In this document: piece by piece, positions 9,949 through 18,113 of the stretch
How the letters are laid out: every line of letters starts with the position of its first letter
Position numbering within the stretch: the first letter of the stretch is position 1
Assembly (NCBI RefSeq): GCF_019091455.1
Contig: NZ_JAGXJN010000033.1
Span: 1 to 64,000 of the forward strand
From: Chitinophaga sp. GbtcB8
GTDB lineage: Bacteria; Bacteroidota; Bacteroidia; Chitinophagales; Chitinophagaceae
Length of the DNA stretch: 64,000 nt
Reading direction: 5' to 3'
Position numbers and translations under genes: made by a program
The notes under the pieces: model-generated
Database searches by the model: none
The model's input: only the letters and a program-made list of their open reading frames with translations
Told to the model about the DNA's origin: nothing

Positions 9949-10062
9949 ATGGAAAAAATTAAAGTAAAAGCTACCGCTACAATAAGACGTGAATACTTAC
10001 TGCAACTTAAAAATTTAGGTGGCGGTCTCAAGAAGGCATTCCCACTTGAAAACGACAACTAG
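9949..10062 (+). CDS. Possible 37-residue peptide, unknown
   Basis: An ATG-to-TAG ORF encodes a basic peptide beginning MEKIKVKATATIRREYLL and containing LGGGLKKAF. It lies opposite the leader of the antiterminator gene. There is no strong ribosome-binding or promoter signal (only a G-rich stretch at 9928-9938). The GGG invites comparison with leader peptides cleaved after Gly-Gly, but no modification enzyme gene is adjacent. It may be a chance ORF. Confidence 0.25.
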   Translation: MEKIKVKATATIRREYLLQLKNLGGGLKKAFPLENDN

Positions 10063-10083
10063 TAACTATTGGCCTGAATTTAA

Positions 10084-10114
10084 AAATCTGACGGTTATTT
10101 GATTTATCAGATTT
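10084..10114 (-). terminator. Hairpin with short U run in the antiterminator-gene leader (possible attenuator)
   Basis: On the minus strand, arms AAATCTGA and TCAGATTT (8 bp, 15-base loop) are followed by two further T residues and an AT-rich stretch. The octamer AACCGTCA occurs twice, ahead of the hairpin and inside its loop. It sits between the candidate promoter and the antiterminator gene, where a regulated leader terminator would be expected. The stem is AT-rich and weak, so this is tentative. Confidence 0.35.
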
Positions 10115-10223
10115 CGTGACGGTTTTTTTTCTTATTCAATAGAATCACTGATCCTTACTCCTCTGGTCTGGTGGTCGACTAAATATCTATTGGGTCAATC
10201 AGGGGTTACTAGAGTTTTCAAGA

Positions 10224-10253
10224 CAAATATAATTTTAAAATTAAAACAACCAA
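10224..10253 (-). promoter_or_regulatory. Candidate promoter for the antiterminator-FAAL-NRPS operon
   Basis: The minus strand reads TATATTTG at 10231-10224 (Bacteroidota -7 consensus TAnnTTTG) with TTG at 10253-10251, 19 bases upstream. Transcription would start near 10217, giving a leader of about 480 bases before the antiterminator ATG at 9737. The region is AT-rich, so a chance match is possible. Confidence 0.45.
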
Positions 10254-10704
10254 CACTTTTTTTGAGAATTTCACAACAAGATCATCTGCGCGGCTTACAA
10301 TTTGTATTAAAAATTTACGCACTCATTTCTTGCTGCGCCCAAAATCACACTCCGCTGTAATCCTTTACCATAGCAGGTTGCATCTACTCCGGTTATTTTC
10401 AAAAAACAGATGCTGTAATTAAGTAAGAGCACGGTTATTTTTTTATTTCCAAAACTTACGCAATCCCCATCCTTTTATTTTCCCTTCACATTAAAATAAA
10501 AATATAGTGTACGTAATACGCTTTTGTATCTTAAAAATCGCTTCCCTTCTTTTTAATGATGCAATTATTCCAGGCAGCTATTATAAATAGCCCCGCTTGT
10601 AAAACAGAAAAAACAACATTTTAGGGAAACGGGTTAACACTGGCTTTTGTTCTTCCATCAAAATATGCCGGATCAAATTAGTTTTATTTCAAACCAATTA
10701 TCCG

Positions 10705-10712
10705 TACCTTTG
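10705..10712 (+). promoter_or_regulatory. -7 promoter element of the marR-usp unit
   Basis: TACCTTTG matches the TAnnTTTG consensus exactly. Transcription would begin about 10717-10720, which supports translation from the ATG at 10774 rather than an in-frame ATG at 10720. No clear TTTG is seen at the expected -33 distance. Confidence 0.55.
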
Positions 10713-10773
10713 TTTCCGGGTGAGCCTGGCAGTAACCCGCACTCTAACTGCAAAAAGCAATAAATTTGTTTGT

Positions 10774-11229
10774 ATGAACACTACGAACAATATTACCGAA
10801 CTGGCACGCGACCTCACAAGGTCTGTCCGGGAAATGCGCTCCATTATGCGGCTGCACATACAGGCCAAGCTCCGGGAATACCAGTTTGATATTTCCTTTG
10901 AGCTGCTGGAAATACTGGCCTATTTATGGCGGCAGGATGGGGTGAACCAGCAGGAAATTGCAGATATTATTATTAAGGATAAATCCAGCACCACTTACCT
11001 GATCGACAACCTGGTAAAGCGGAACCTGGTAATACGTACAGCGGATGAAAACGACCGGCGCAATAAGCTCATCTTTTTAACCAAAGAAGGGAAACAGCTG
11101 CAGAAACAATTTAACCCGCTGATCACTGAAATGTATGAAACAGCCACGGCTGGCATACCTTTCGGTGTAATGGAAAAGGCTATTGTGATGTTAAATAAAA
11201 TGAACGACAACCTGAAACAAACATTATGA
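10774..11229 (+). CDS. MarR-family transcriptional regulator
   Basis: The 151-residue protein has a winged helix: the helix-turn-helix region reads VNQQEIADIIIKDKSSTTYLI, followed by LVKRNLVIRTADENDRRNK, the DxRxK-type wing typical of MarR. Start chosen at 10774 because the -7 element at 10705-10712 would place the RNA start at or next to an alternative upstream ATG at 10720. The stop overlaps the start of the universal stress protein gene (ATGA), so the two are coupled. MarR proteins commonly sense small phenolic or oxidising molecules and repress adjacent genes. The ligand here cannot be inferred. Confidence 0.9.
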   Translation: MNTTNNITELARDLTRSVREMRSIMRLHIQAKLREYQFDISFELLEILAYLWRQDGVNQQEIADIIIKDKSSTTYLIDNLVKRNLVIRTADENDRRNKLIFLTKEGKQLQKQFNPLITEMYETATAGIPFGVMEKAIVMLNKMNDNLKQTL

Positions 11230-12071
11230 AAACATTACTCATCCCTGTAGACTTCACCGATACTGCGGAGAATGCGGTGAATTTTGGCGCAGCCTGGTGC
11301 AAACGGTACGACTATACGCGCATTATACTGCTGAAAACTTTTTATGACAATATCTTTGACCAGATCGTACTATCGGCGGAATATGCGGTGAACCAGGATT
11401 ACCGGCAGCAGGAACGGCAGGATGTGCTGGACCACCTGGAATCCCTGCGCCAGCGGGTAGCTTCCCAGGTGGACAAGGACGTAGCCATACTTTCGGTTGT
11501 AAGCGAGGTACCCATGTTACGCGCCATCCTGGATACGATACGCGATGAAAAAGCAGATACCCTGCTGCTGGGCAGCGATAACTACAGCTATTCCAGCGGC
11601 AGCATTGTGGCCGGACATGTAGTAAGCATTGCCAAGGTAAGCCCTATTAAAGTACTGGTGGTACCGGCCGGTTATACCTACCAGCCTGTGGAAACCGCGC
11701 TGGTACCGGTAGACTTTGATGCGCTGCAGCCTTTAAGCCGGTTTAGCCATGTACAAACTTCCCCAACCTGGGGCGACACCAAATTACTGGTGCTGAACGT
11801 GGACCCGGAAGAAACCTATTTACACCCGGATGAAACCTTCCGCAAAAAAGAAGAGGACCTGCATACCTACCTGCAGGATTTTTCACATGAGCTGCATTAC
11901 AGCAATGAGCCGGATCTCCTGAACGGGGTACGGCAGTTCGTAGAGGCGCACCCGGTACAGCTGGTCATAGCCCTGCCAGGTAAGCACAGCTTCCTGTATT
12001 CCCTTACCCATAAAAGCATTTCCGAAGCCATTTATAAAAATGCGCAGGAGCCGGTATTGATCCTGAAGTAG
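11226..12071 (+). CDS. Universal stress protein, two tandem UspA domains
   Basis: The 281-residue protein begins MKTLLIPVDFTDTAENAVNFG, the usual UspA strand and helix. A first domain ends near residue 150 (SPIKVLVVPAG, with LLLGSDNYSYSSGSIVAGH as the nucleotide-loop region). A second, more diverged domain ends with ISEAIYKNAQEPVLIL. Double-domain Usp proteins are common in Bacteroidota and act in the cytoplasm in stress or ATP-linked signalling. It is translationally coupled to the MarR gene, so MarR likely controls it. Its TAG stop is followed about 20 bases later by a good terminator, showing that TAG is a genuine stop codon in this genome. Confidence 0.9.
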   Translation: MKTLLIPVDFTDTAENAVNFGAAWCKRYDYTRIILLKTFYDNIFDQIVLSAEYAVNQDYRQQERQDVLDHLESLRQRVASQVDKDVAILSVVSEVPMLRAILDTIRDEKADTLLLGSDNYSYSSGSIVAGHVVSIAKVSPIKVLVVPAGYTYQPVETALVPVDFDALQPLSRFSHVQTSPTWGDTKLLVLNVDPEETYLHPDETFRKKEEDLHTYLQDFSHELHYSNEPDLLNGVRQFVEAHPVQLVIALPGKHSFLYSLTHKSISEAIYKNAQEPVLILK

Positions 12072-12090
12072 TGACCATTTGTTATAGTTG

Positions 12091-12129
12091 AGCCGTTACA
12101 GTGAAAGGCTGTAGCGGCTTTTTCTTTTT
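12091..12129 (+). terminator. Rho-independent terminator after the universal stress gene
   Basis: Arms AGCCGTTACAG (12091-12101) and CTGTAGCGGCT (12109-12119) pair over 11 bp with one G-U, a 7-base loop and a following T-rich tail. Confidence 0.85.
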
Positions 12130-12213
12130 GCCAGCTTGGGATAAGTGATTAAATTGAAGTGGACAATTTAACCCGGGGGGCATCCCTTCACCTATACATC
12201 CCTGCAATACCGT

Positions 12214-15200
12214 ATGAAGTACCTGATAACCAGCGTCCTTTTCCTTGCCTGCTTTTGTGCCCATGCGCAGCACAACCTTTCCGGCAGCTTACGCCATAGT
12301 CTGTACACTTACGTGTACCGCATTGATAATAAGGAAGCTGCCCAGCTCTCCAAAGACCGGCTGGAAAAAGAAAATGAAAAATACCTGCATTCCCTGGTGG
12401 ATTCTTTTAAAACCGGTGATGAGCTGCCCGCATTAAGCGATGGCAATTACCTGCTGGTAAATGCATCCGGTAACCGGCTGGAATACCAGCTATACACTGC
12501 CGGCAATGTGCGTATAAAGCTGGTAAGCAATGATCATGATCAGCAGATGGCGGTGCATGATAAACAGGGCCGCCTGATCACGGATGCTACGGTGTACCTG
12601 AATAAACGCCGCCTGCCCTATAATAAAGAACGGCAAACCTACGGGCCGGTAAGAAGCCAGAAGAACGGCGCTGTAACCGTATATTATAAGAACACACACT
12701 ACTATTTTCCCGTGGGCGCCTACCGGTATCATACGCCATTTTTCCGCTCCCTTACTTACCACTTTCCGCTGAAATATTTCTTTCATCGCCAAAGGAACAA
12801 CTCGCGCTATGGTAATTACTTCCGTGCACAAACCCCTTATGAAAAAAAGTTCCGGGGATTTATGGTGCTGAACAAAAACAAGTTCAAACCCGGCGATACC
12901 CTGCGCCTGAAAGCCTTTATTACCAACCATAAGGGACGGCCGGTAAATGAGCCCCTGTTACTGCGCCTCACAGATGAATACCTGGACCTGGACACCATTC
13001 TTACTACCATACAGCCTTACCGGCCCGGTGCTTACGTGTATGAAATGGTGGTATCAGACAGCCTGGACCTGGATCTGGATGATGAATACCTGCTTACACT
13101 GGAAGAAACACGCAGCAAAAAGTACAACCTGGGTGACTATGACGGCGACCTGGATGATAACGAATATGCATCGCTGCGTAACGTGCTGGTACGTACGAAA
13201 TTTGAATATGAGGAATACGAGCTGCATTCCATTACCTTCTCCGCCCGCAGCAGTAAACCCAAACATTACCGCGGAGAGGAGCTGTCCGTTTTCCTGAAAG
13301 CAACAGATGAAAATGATATGCCGGTTATGGACGGACGGGTGGAACTGTTCGTGCTGAACCAGGAACATGCTTACTCCAATTTTCATGCACCCCGGGTTTT
13401 TCTGCCGGATACTTTATGGTCCTTTACACAAACACTGGAAACTACCGGTGAAACCCGGGTGAACATCCCGGACAGCATTTTCCCTAAAGCCAGCTTCAGC
13501 TATGTGATCCAATGCCATTTCCTGAACAGTGATAATGAATCACAGCACGAATCCCTTTACCAAAGCTTTGCCAATGCAGGCCAGCACCTTGCTTTTGAGC
13601 TACAGGACGATAGCCTGAAAATTGAGCATTATACTGCAGGCAAAACCAGCACAGCCAGCGGCATATTATATGTCTTTGGTGAAGAGAACGATACGCTGGA
13701 ACAACGTACTATTACCCTGCCCACGATCATTAAGATCCACCCTTTTGCCACTTCCTATACCGTAACCAGCAACCAGCTTACTGACAGCTACAACCTTTCC
13801 CACGCCGGCGGCGCAGTGAGCTGCCAGGCCATGCGCAGCCGGGATTCTGTATTTGTACGCCTGGTGAACCCGTATCACCTGCCGGTATGGTACACTATTT
13901 TTGCGGGTAATAAGATCGTATTAAGAGGATATAGTGACACGCTGCTTTACCAGGAAAGAACCCATACAGCCGGCAATTACAATATATCCCTGCAATATAT
14001 TTATGGCAACAAGGTGCAGAAAGAAAACTACCTGGCCGCTTACCAGGATAAGCTGCTGAACATTCACTCTGATCAACCGGCCTTTGTATACCCGGGCCAA
14101 ACCGTAAATATAAACCTGCATGTAACAGATGCAAACGGCCAGGCCGTACCGGATGCTGATGTTACCGCTTATGCATTAACGAAAAAACTACGGGCGCCTG
14201 CGCCTTATGTTCCCTACCAGGGCCGCAGCTATGCTAACCGGAAAATGTTCCGCGGTATTGCATTGATGGAGCATAAACGGCTTAGCGCTACAGAGCGCCT
14301 GAACTGGCAGCGCTGGAGCCGGGAAATGAAGCTGGACACCATTGAATATTATAAATTCCTGCATCCGCAAAACCTGTATGTGAACCGGGAACCTGCCGCC
14401 CATGCAGTAACACAGCTGGCGCCCTTTGTAACGGGCTGGGGCGATCTTACGCCGGTACATCTTATTTATATTGATGAAAGACCGGTGTTCTTCAGCCAGT
14501 CGCAGCCCACGCAGCATTACAGCTTCCGTGTAAAAGAAGGCTGGCATAACATACGCCTGCGCACCGCTGATAAATTAATAACGCTGGACAGTATATGGAT
14601 TACCCCTGCGGAAAAAACAGTGATCAGTGTTGATGAATATGCCCAGGCAAAGAACATCAGCATAAAAAAAATGCCGGATACGCTCACCAACTATGAAAAG
14701 GCGCTTTGGAGCAAATACATGCTGCTGATAGAAAATAATTTTTATGATGGTTTTGCCTATCTGCGGCATTACCCGGACTTTTACCTGCTTGGGCAGAACA
14801 GCTACAACGCCCCTTACCTGGCAGGTCCTTTCCCTGAGAACCAGTTAACCCTGGTAGTAAAGAACCAGTTTGAGCAGGGTTTTGAAGCAGAAGGCAACTG
14901 GCGTTATAATATTGCTCCCGGCCTCATTAAACAAAAACAGCTGGGCCAGCCCTACCCTTTTTCCTCTCGTTTATATAACAACCCGGTATTACCCAATTTC
15001 AGTGATTATGTGCTAACTGAAAAAGATATAGACAGCCTTTGGCAGGAGTTCCTGGATAACCGCAGCCGCCATACCACATTGCCTGAGTGGCAAAGGACAA
15101 ACAAAACCGGCAATGGTAAATTAAAAATAGGATTACCTGAAAATGATAAACAGTTACCAGGCCTGATCAAAAATGTGATCCTGTTCCGTTATGATGATCT

Positions 15201-17997
15201 TGATTTTCTGCGCGTGTATCCCGGCGCCATGCTTGACCTGGGCTATCAGCAACCTGGTTTGTACCGGGTGCTGCTGCTGAAAAAGAAGAACGATTATCTT
15301 TTACTGGATAGTCTGCACATACTGCCCGATGGTGTCAACTACTACGAAGCAAACAAACAGCTTGAAAAACCTGCGGATAGCATGAGCATAAAGATTGCCC
15401 GCATTATTGAAAGCCGTGAGGGTTATAACAGCGTGTTAAAGGGAGATAATGATATGGACCGCATTAAAGAAACCTTTAACAGTCAATACCTGGATGTAAG
15501 CTCCTTTACCAATATTATCAATGGTATTGTTAAGGATAATAAAGGAGCGCCTTTGCCCGGTGTTAGCATCATCATAAAAGGCACCAGCAATGGTACACTA
15601 ACAAACAGCCGGGGCGAGTTCAAACTTAAAGTACCTGCCAATGGCACCATAAATATTATGTACATCGGTTACCTTCCGCAACAGTTCAGGATCCAGGCGG
15701 GAAATTATTATACCATTACACTCTGGGAAGACGAGCAAAAGCTGGAAGAAGTAGTGGTAGTAGGTTATGGCACAACAGTCAAAAAGTTAATGACAGGCTC
15801 CGTATCCACTGTTGAAACCAGCGCGCTGGCCGGCCGTGTTGCAGGCGTTTTTATCCGGGGAGTAAATTCCGTTAGCGGCAATACAGCGCCGCTTATTATT
15901 GTAGACGGCCTGCCCTATAACGGCACCATGGAAAGTATTGACGCCGGCCTGCTGGATCATATTACCGTATTAAAAGCAGATGCAGCTACTGCCCTATACG
16001 GTGCGCAGGCAGCTGGCGGCGCTATCATTATTACCACGAAAAAGGCCGCCCAGACAGCTGAAATACCACTGCCCACACAGGGTAATACCCTGCGCCGTAA
16101 TTTCCGGGACGATGCTTACTGGCAGCCCAAACTGTTAACCAATGCGCAGGGTAACGCCAGCTTTACAACCACTTTTCCGGATGATATTACCAACTGGCAA
16201 ACCTTTGCTATTGCCATAACGGATAAAAAACAAAGCGGTTACCTGCAGGGCGCCATCCGCTCATTTAAAGCGCTGAGCGCAAGTATAAACCTGCCACAGT
16301 TTGCCATAACCGGGGATTCCATACAGGTGATAGGCAAAACGCTGAACTACCAGCCAGAAGCTTCAGATGTAAAACGCAGCTTTTCCATAAACGGCCGGCT
16401 GGTAAAAGAAGGTAACATTCATGTACGCAATTCCCTGATCGATACTTTTGCTGTTACAGCAGCTAATAATGATTCTTTAAAGCTGCAATACACCATACAA
16501 AAACCCAATGGCTATTTTGACGGGGAAGAAAGGGCCATCCCCGTATTTAAGCCGGGTGTAACAGAAACCAACGGTTATTTTGCAGCGCTGCATAAAGACA
16601 CTACCCTACGCATACCCCTGCTGGCGGATACCGGAGTTATAAAGGTGCACGCAGAAGCTTCCCTGCTGCCGGCATGGGAGGAGGAAACAGAACGGTTACG
16701 AACCTACGAATACCTGTGTAATGAGCAGCTGGCCTCCAAGCTCAAAGCCCTGCTGGTACAGAAAAAAATAGACGCCTACCTGAAAAAGCCCTTTGACGGC
16801 GATCAAAACATAAAAGAGCTGATCAAAAAGCTGAACGAAAGCAAAGCAGGCAATGGATTATGGGGCTGGTGGGCCGGCAATGAGCCGCAGCTCTGGATCT
16901 CACAGCACGCCATGGAAGCCCTGCTTGCAGCAGCACAAAGCGGCTACACCATACCGGTTAACAAACAAATGCTTATTGATTACCTGGTCTATAACCAGGA
17001 AAGCTACCGGGGCGTGGAAAAGCTGAACAGCTTATATATATTACAGCAGCTGGGCGCCAAAGCGAACTTTAAAACCTATGTGGATTCACTGGAAAAACAA
17101 AACCGCAACACCGGCAGTCTGTACCTCCACCTGCGCCTGGCAGAATTTAAACAATCCCTGAACCTGCCTGTACGCCTGGATACTTTTATTGCCAAACAGC
17201 AGCACACTGCGTTTGGCAATACCTATTGGGGAGCGGATAATTACCAGTTCTTCGACAACTCCATACAGCTTACCTTATGTATGTACCGTATGCTGCGCCA
17301 GGCAGGCGGTTATGACGATCTGCTGCAAAGCATACGCGGTTACTTCCTGGAAAAAAGAAGCGGCGGGCACTGGCGCAATACCTACGAATCTGCTTTGATC
17401 CTTGAAACCATTTTGCCGGACCTGCTGGCCGACAACGCAACAGCGCAACCTGCTACCTTAACCATTGACGGCCCTACCCATATGCAGGTAACTACCTTTC
17501 CTTTTAACACTACGCTAAAAGGCGGCAGCGCATTAACCGTTAGTAAACAAGGCGGCCTGCCCCTGTACTTTACAGCTTATCAGCAACGCTGGAATGCAGC
17601 ACCGGATAGTGTAAGCGGCAACTTTACCGTACATACCGTGTTTGAGGAGCAGGCAAAAACCGTGGCCCGCTTAAAAGCCGGCACACCGGTAATTTTAAAA
17701 GCAACGGTAACCGTTAAAGGAGATGCGGATTATGTGATGATAGAGATCCCTATTCCGGCCGGCTGTTCCTACCAGGATAAAAGCCAGTCGTACCGGTACA
17801 ATGAAGTGCACCGGGAACATTTTAAAAATAAGGTGAGCATCTTTTGCAGGAGCCTGTCTAAAGGCGTGTATGAATTCCGCGTATCACTGCTGCCCAGGTA
17901 TGGCGGGGTGTATACCCTGAACCCCGCTAAGGCGGAGATGATGTATTTCCCGGTGTTCTACGGCCGTGAAGGCATTAAGAAAGTGGAGATAAAATAA
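12214..17997 (+). CDS. Alpha-2-macroglobulin-like protein with embedded CarboxypepD_reg and TonB plug domains
   Basis: The 1927-residue secreted protein has signal peptide MKYLITSVLFLACFCAHAQ. MG2-type beta domains follow (KPGDTLRLKAFITNHKGRPV at ~230). From ~1100 to 1180 lies a carboxypeptidase-regulatory-like domain (NGIVKDNKGAPLPGVSIIIKG), then VVVVGYGT (~1180) and a TonB-receptor plug-like stretch to ~1280 (PLIIVDGLPYNG, ITVLKADAATALYG, GGAIIITTKK). The A2M core domain resumes (YWQPKLLTNAQGNASFTTTF, ~1300), followed by the thioester-region helices with CNEQ at Cys1502-Gln1505, comparable to the CxEQ thioester of bacterial A2Ms. Bacterial A2M proteins trap proteases in the envelope. The receptor-plug insertion suggests contact with outer-membrane machinery, which is inference. 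It appears to be a stand-alone gene, after a terminator and convergent with the next gene. Confidence 0.88.
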   Translation: MKYLITSVLFLACFCAHAQHNLSGSLRHSLYTYVYRIDNKEAAQLSKDRLEKENEKYLHSLVDSFKTGDELPALSDGNYLLVNASGNRLEYQLYTAGNVRIKLVSNDHDQQMAVHDKQGRLITDATVYLNKRRLPYNKERQTYGPVRSQKNGAVTVYYKNTHYYFPVGAYRYHTPFFRSLTYHFPLKYFFHRQRNNSRYGNYFRAQTPYEKKFRGFMVLNKNKFKPGDTLRLKAFITNHKGRPVNEPLLLRLTDEYLDLDTILTTIQPYRPGAYVYEMVVSDSLDLDLDDEYLLTLEETRSKKYNLGDYDGDLDDNEYASLRNVLVRTKFEYEEYELHSITFSARSSKPKHYRGEELSVFLKATDENDMPVMDGRVELFVLNQEHAYSNFHAPRVFLPDTLWSFTQTLETTGETRVNIPDSIFPKASFSYVIQCHFLNSDNESQHESLYQSFANAGQHLAFELQDDSLKIEHYTAGKTSTASGILYVFGEENDTLEQRTITLPTIIKIHPFATSYTVTSNQLTDSYNLSHAGGAVSCQAMRSRDSVFVRLVNPYHLPVWYTIFAGNKIVLRGYSDTLLYQERTHTAGNYNISLQYIYGNKVQKENYLAAYQDKLLNIHSDQPAFVYPGQTVNINLHVTDANGQAVPDADVTAYALTKKLRAPAPYVPYQGRSYANRKMFRGIALMEHKRLSATERLNWQRWSREMKLDTIEYYKFLHPQNLYVNREPAAHAVTQLAPFVTGWGDLTPVHLIYIDERPVFFSQSQPTQHYSFRVKEGWHNIRLRTADKLITLDSIWITPAEKTVISVDEYAQAKNISIKKMPDTLTNYEKALWSKYMLLIENNFYDGFAYLRHYPDFYLLGQNSYNAPYLAGPFPENQLTLVVKNQFEQGFEAEGNWRYNIAPGLIKQKQLGQPYPFSSRLYNNPVLPNFSDYVLTEKDIDSLWQEFLDNRSRHTTLPEWQRTNKTGNGKLKIGLPENDKQLPGLIKNVILFRYDDLDFLRVYPGAMLDLGYQQPGLYRVLLLKKKNDYLLLDSLHILPDGVNYYEANKQLEKPADSMSIKIARIIESREGYNSVLKGDNDMDRIKETFNSQYLDVSSFTNIINGIVKDNKGAPLPGVSIIIKGTSNGTLTNSRGEFKLKVPANGTINIMYIGYLPQQFRIQAGNYYTITLWEDEQKLEEVVVVGYGTTVKKLMTGSVSTVETSALAGRVAGVFIRGVNSVSGNTAPLIIVDGLPYNGTMESIDAGLLDHITVLKADAATALYGAQAAGGAIIITTKKAAQTAEIPLPTQGNTLRRNFRDDAYWQPKLLTNAQGNASFTTTFPDDITNWQTFAIAITDKKQSGYLQGAIRSFKALSASINLPQFAITGDSIQVIGKTLNYQPEASDVKRSFSINGRLVKEGNIHVRNSLIDTFAVTAANNDSLKLQYTIQKPNGYFDGEERAIPVFKPGVTETNGYFAALHKDTTLRIPLLADTGVIKVHAEASLLPAWEEETERLRTYEYLCNEQLASKLKALLVQKKIDAYLKKPFDGDQNIKELIKKLNESKAGNGLWGWWAGNEPQLWISQHAMEALLAAAQSGYTIPVNKQMLIDYLVYNQESYRGVEKLNSLYILQQLGAKANFKTYVDSLEKQNRNTGSLYLHLRLAEFKQSLNLPVRLDTFIAKQQHTAFGNTYWGADNYQFFDNSIQLTLCMYRMLRQAGGYDDLLQSIRGYFLEKRSGGHWRNTYESALILETILPDLLADNATAQPATLTIDGPTHMQVTTFPFNTTLKGGSALTVSKQGGLPLYFTAYQQRWNAAPDSVSGNFTVHTVFEEQAKTVARLKAGTPVILKATVTVKGDADYVMIEIPIPAGCSYQDKSQSYRYNEVHREHFKNKVSIFCRSLSKGVYEFRVSLLPRYGGVYTLNPAKAEMMYFPVFYGREGIKKVEIK

Positions 17998-18037
17998 ACA
18001 CCGGAAAGAATGTAAAATGTAAAATTTTAAATCATAA

Positions 18038-18082
18038 ATGTAAAAGGGAAATGCAGCGATCTGTTGCATTTCCCTTTTACAT
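18038..18082. terminator. Bidirectional terminator, 18-bp perfect stem
   Basis: An 18-base arm at 18038-18055 (ATGTAAAAGGGAAATGCA) is perfectly complementary to 18065-18082, with a 9-base loop. Flanking AT-rich sequence (TTTTACATTT motifs to ~18113) extends the symmetry imperfectly. It lies between the convergent A2M-like and protease genes and would serve both. Confidence 0.8.
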
Positions 18083-18113
18083 TTGAAATTTTACATTTAT
18101 GATCTTACATTTT

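Larger units (their letters stand above)
9738..10773. other. AT-rich ~1 kb intergenic region: leader of the NRPS operon and MarR promoter
   Basis: This stretch separates two divergent units. It contains a candidate minus-strand promoter (10224-10253), a hairpin in the ~480-base leader (10084-10114), a 37-codon plus-strand ORF (9949-10062) and the MarR promoter (10705-10712). A 12-base direct repeat, GCTACCGCTACA, occurs at 9833-9844 and 9970-9981. From ~10260 to 10690 only AT-rich sequence with no recognisable gene was seen. Confidence 0.6.

Noticed and set aside
10720-10773. Upstream in-frame start for the MarR regulator
   Set aside because: The ATG at 10720 lies at or next to the predicted RNA start, and the extra 18 residues do not fit the family.
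12947-13297. Tryptophan-rich ORF within the A2M-like gene
   Set aside because: It is a shifted-frame shadow of that gene.
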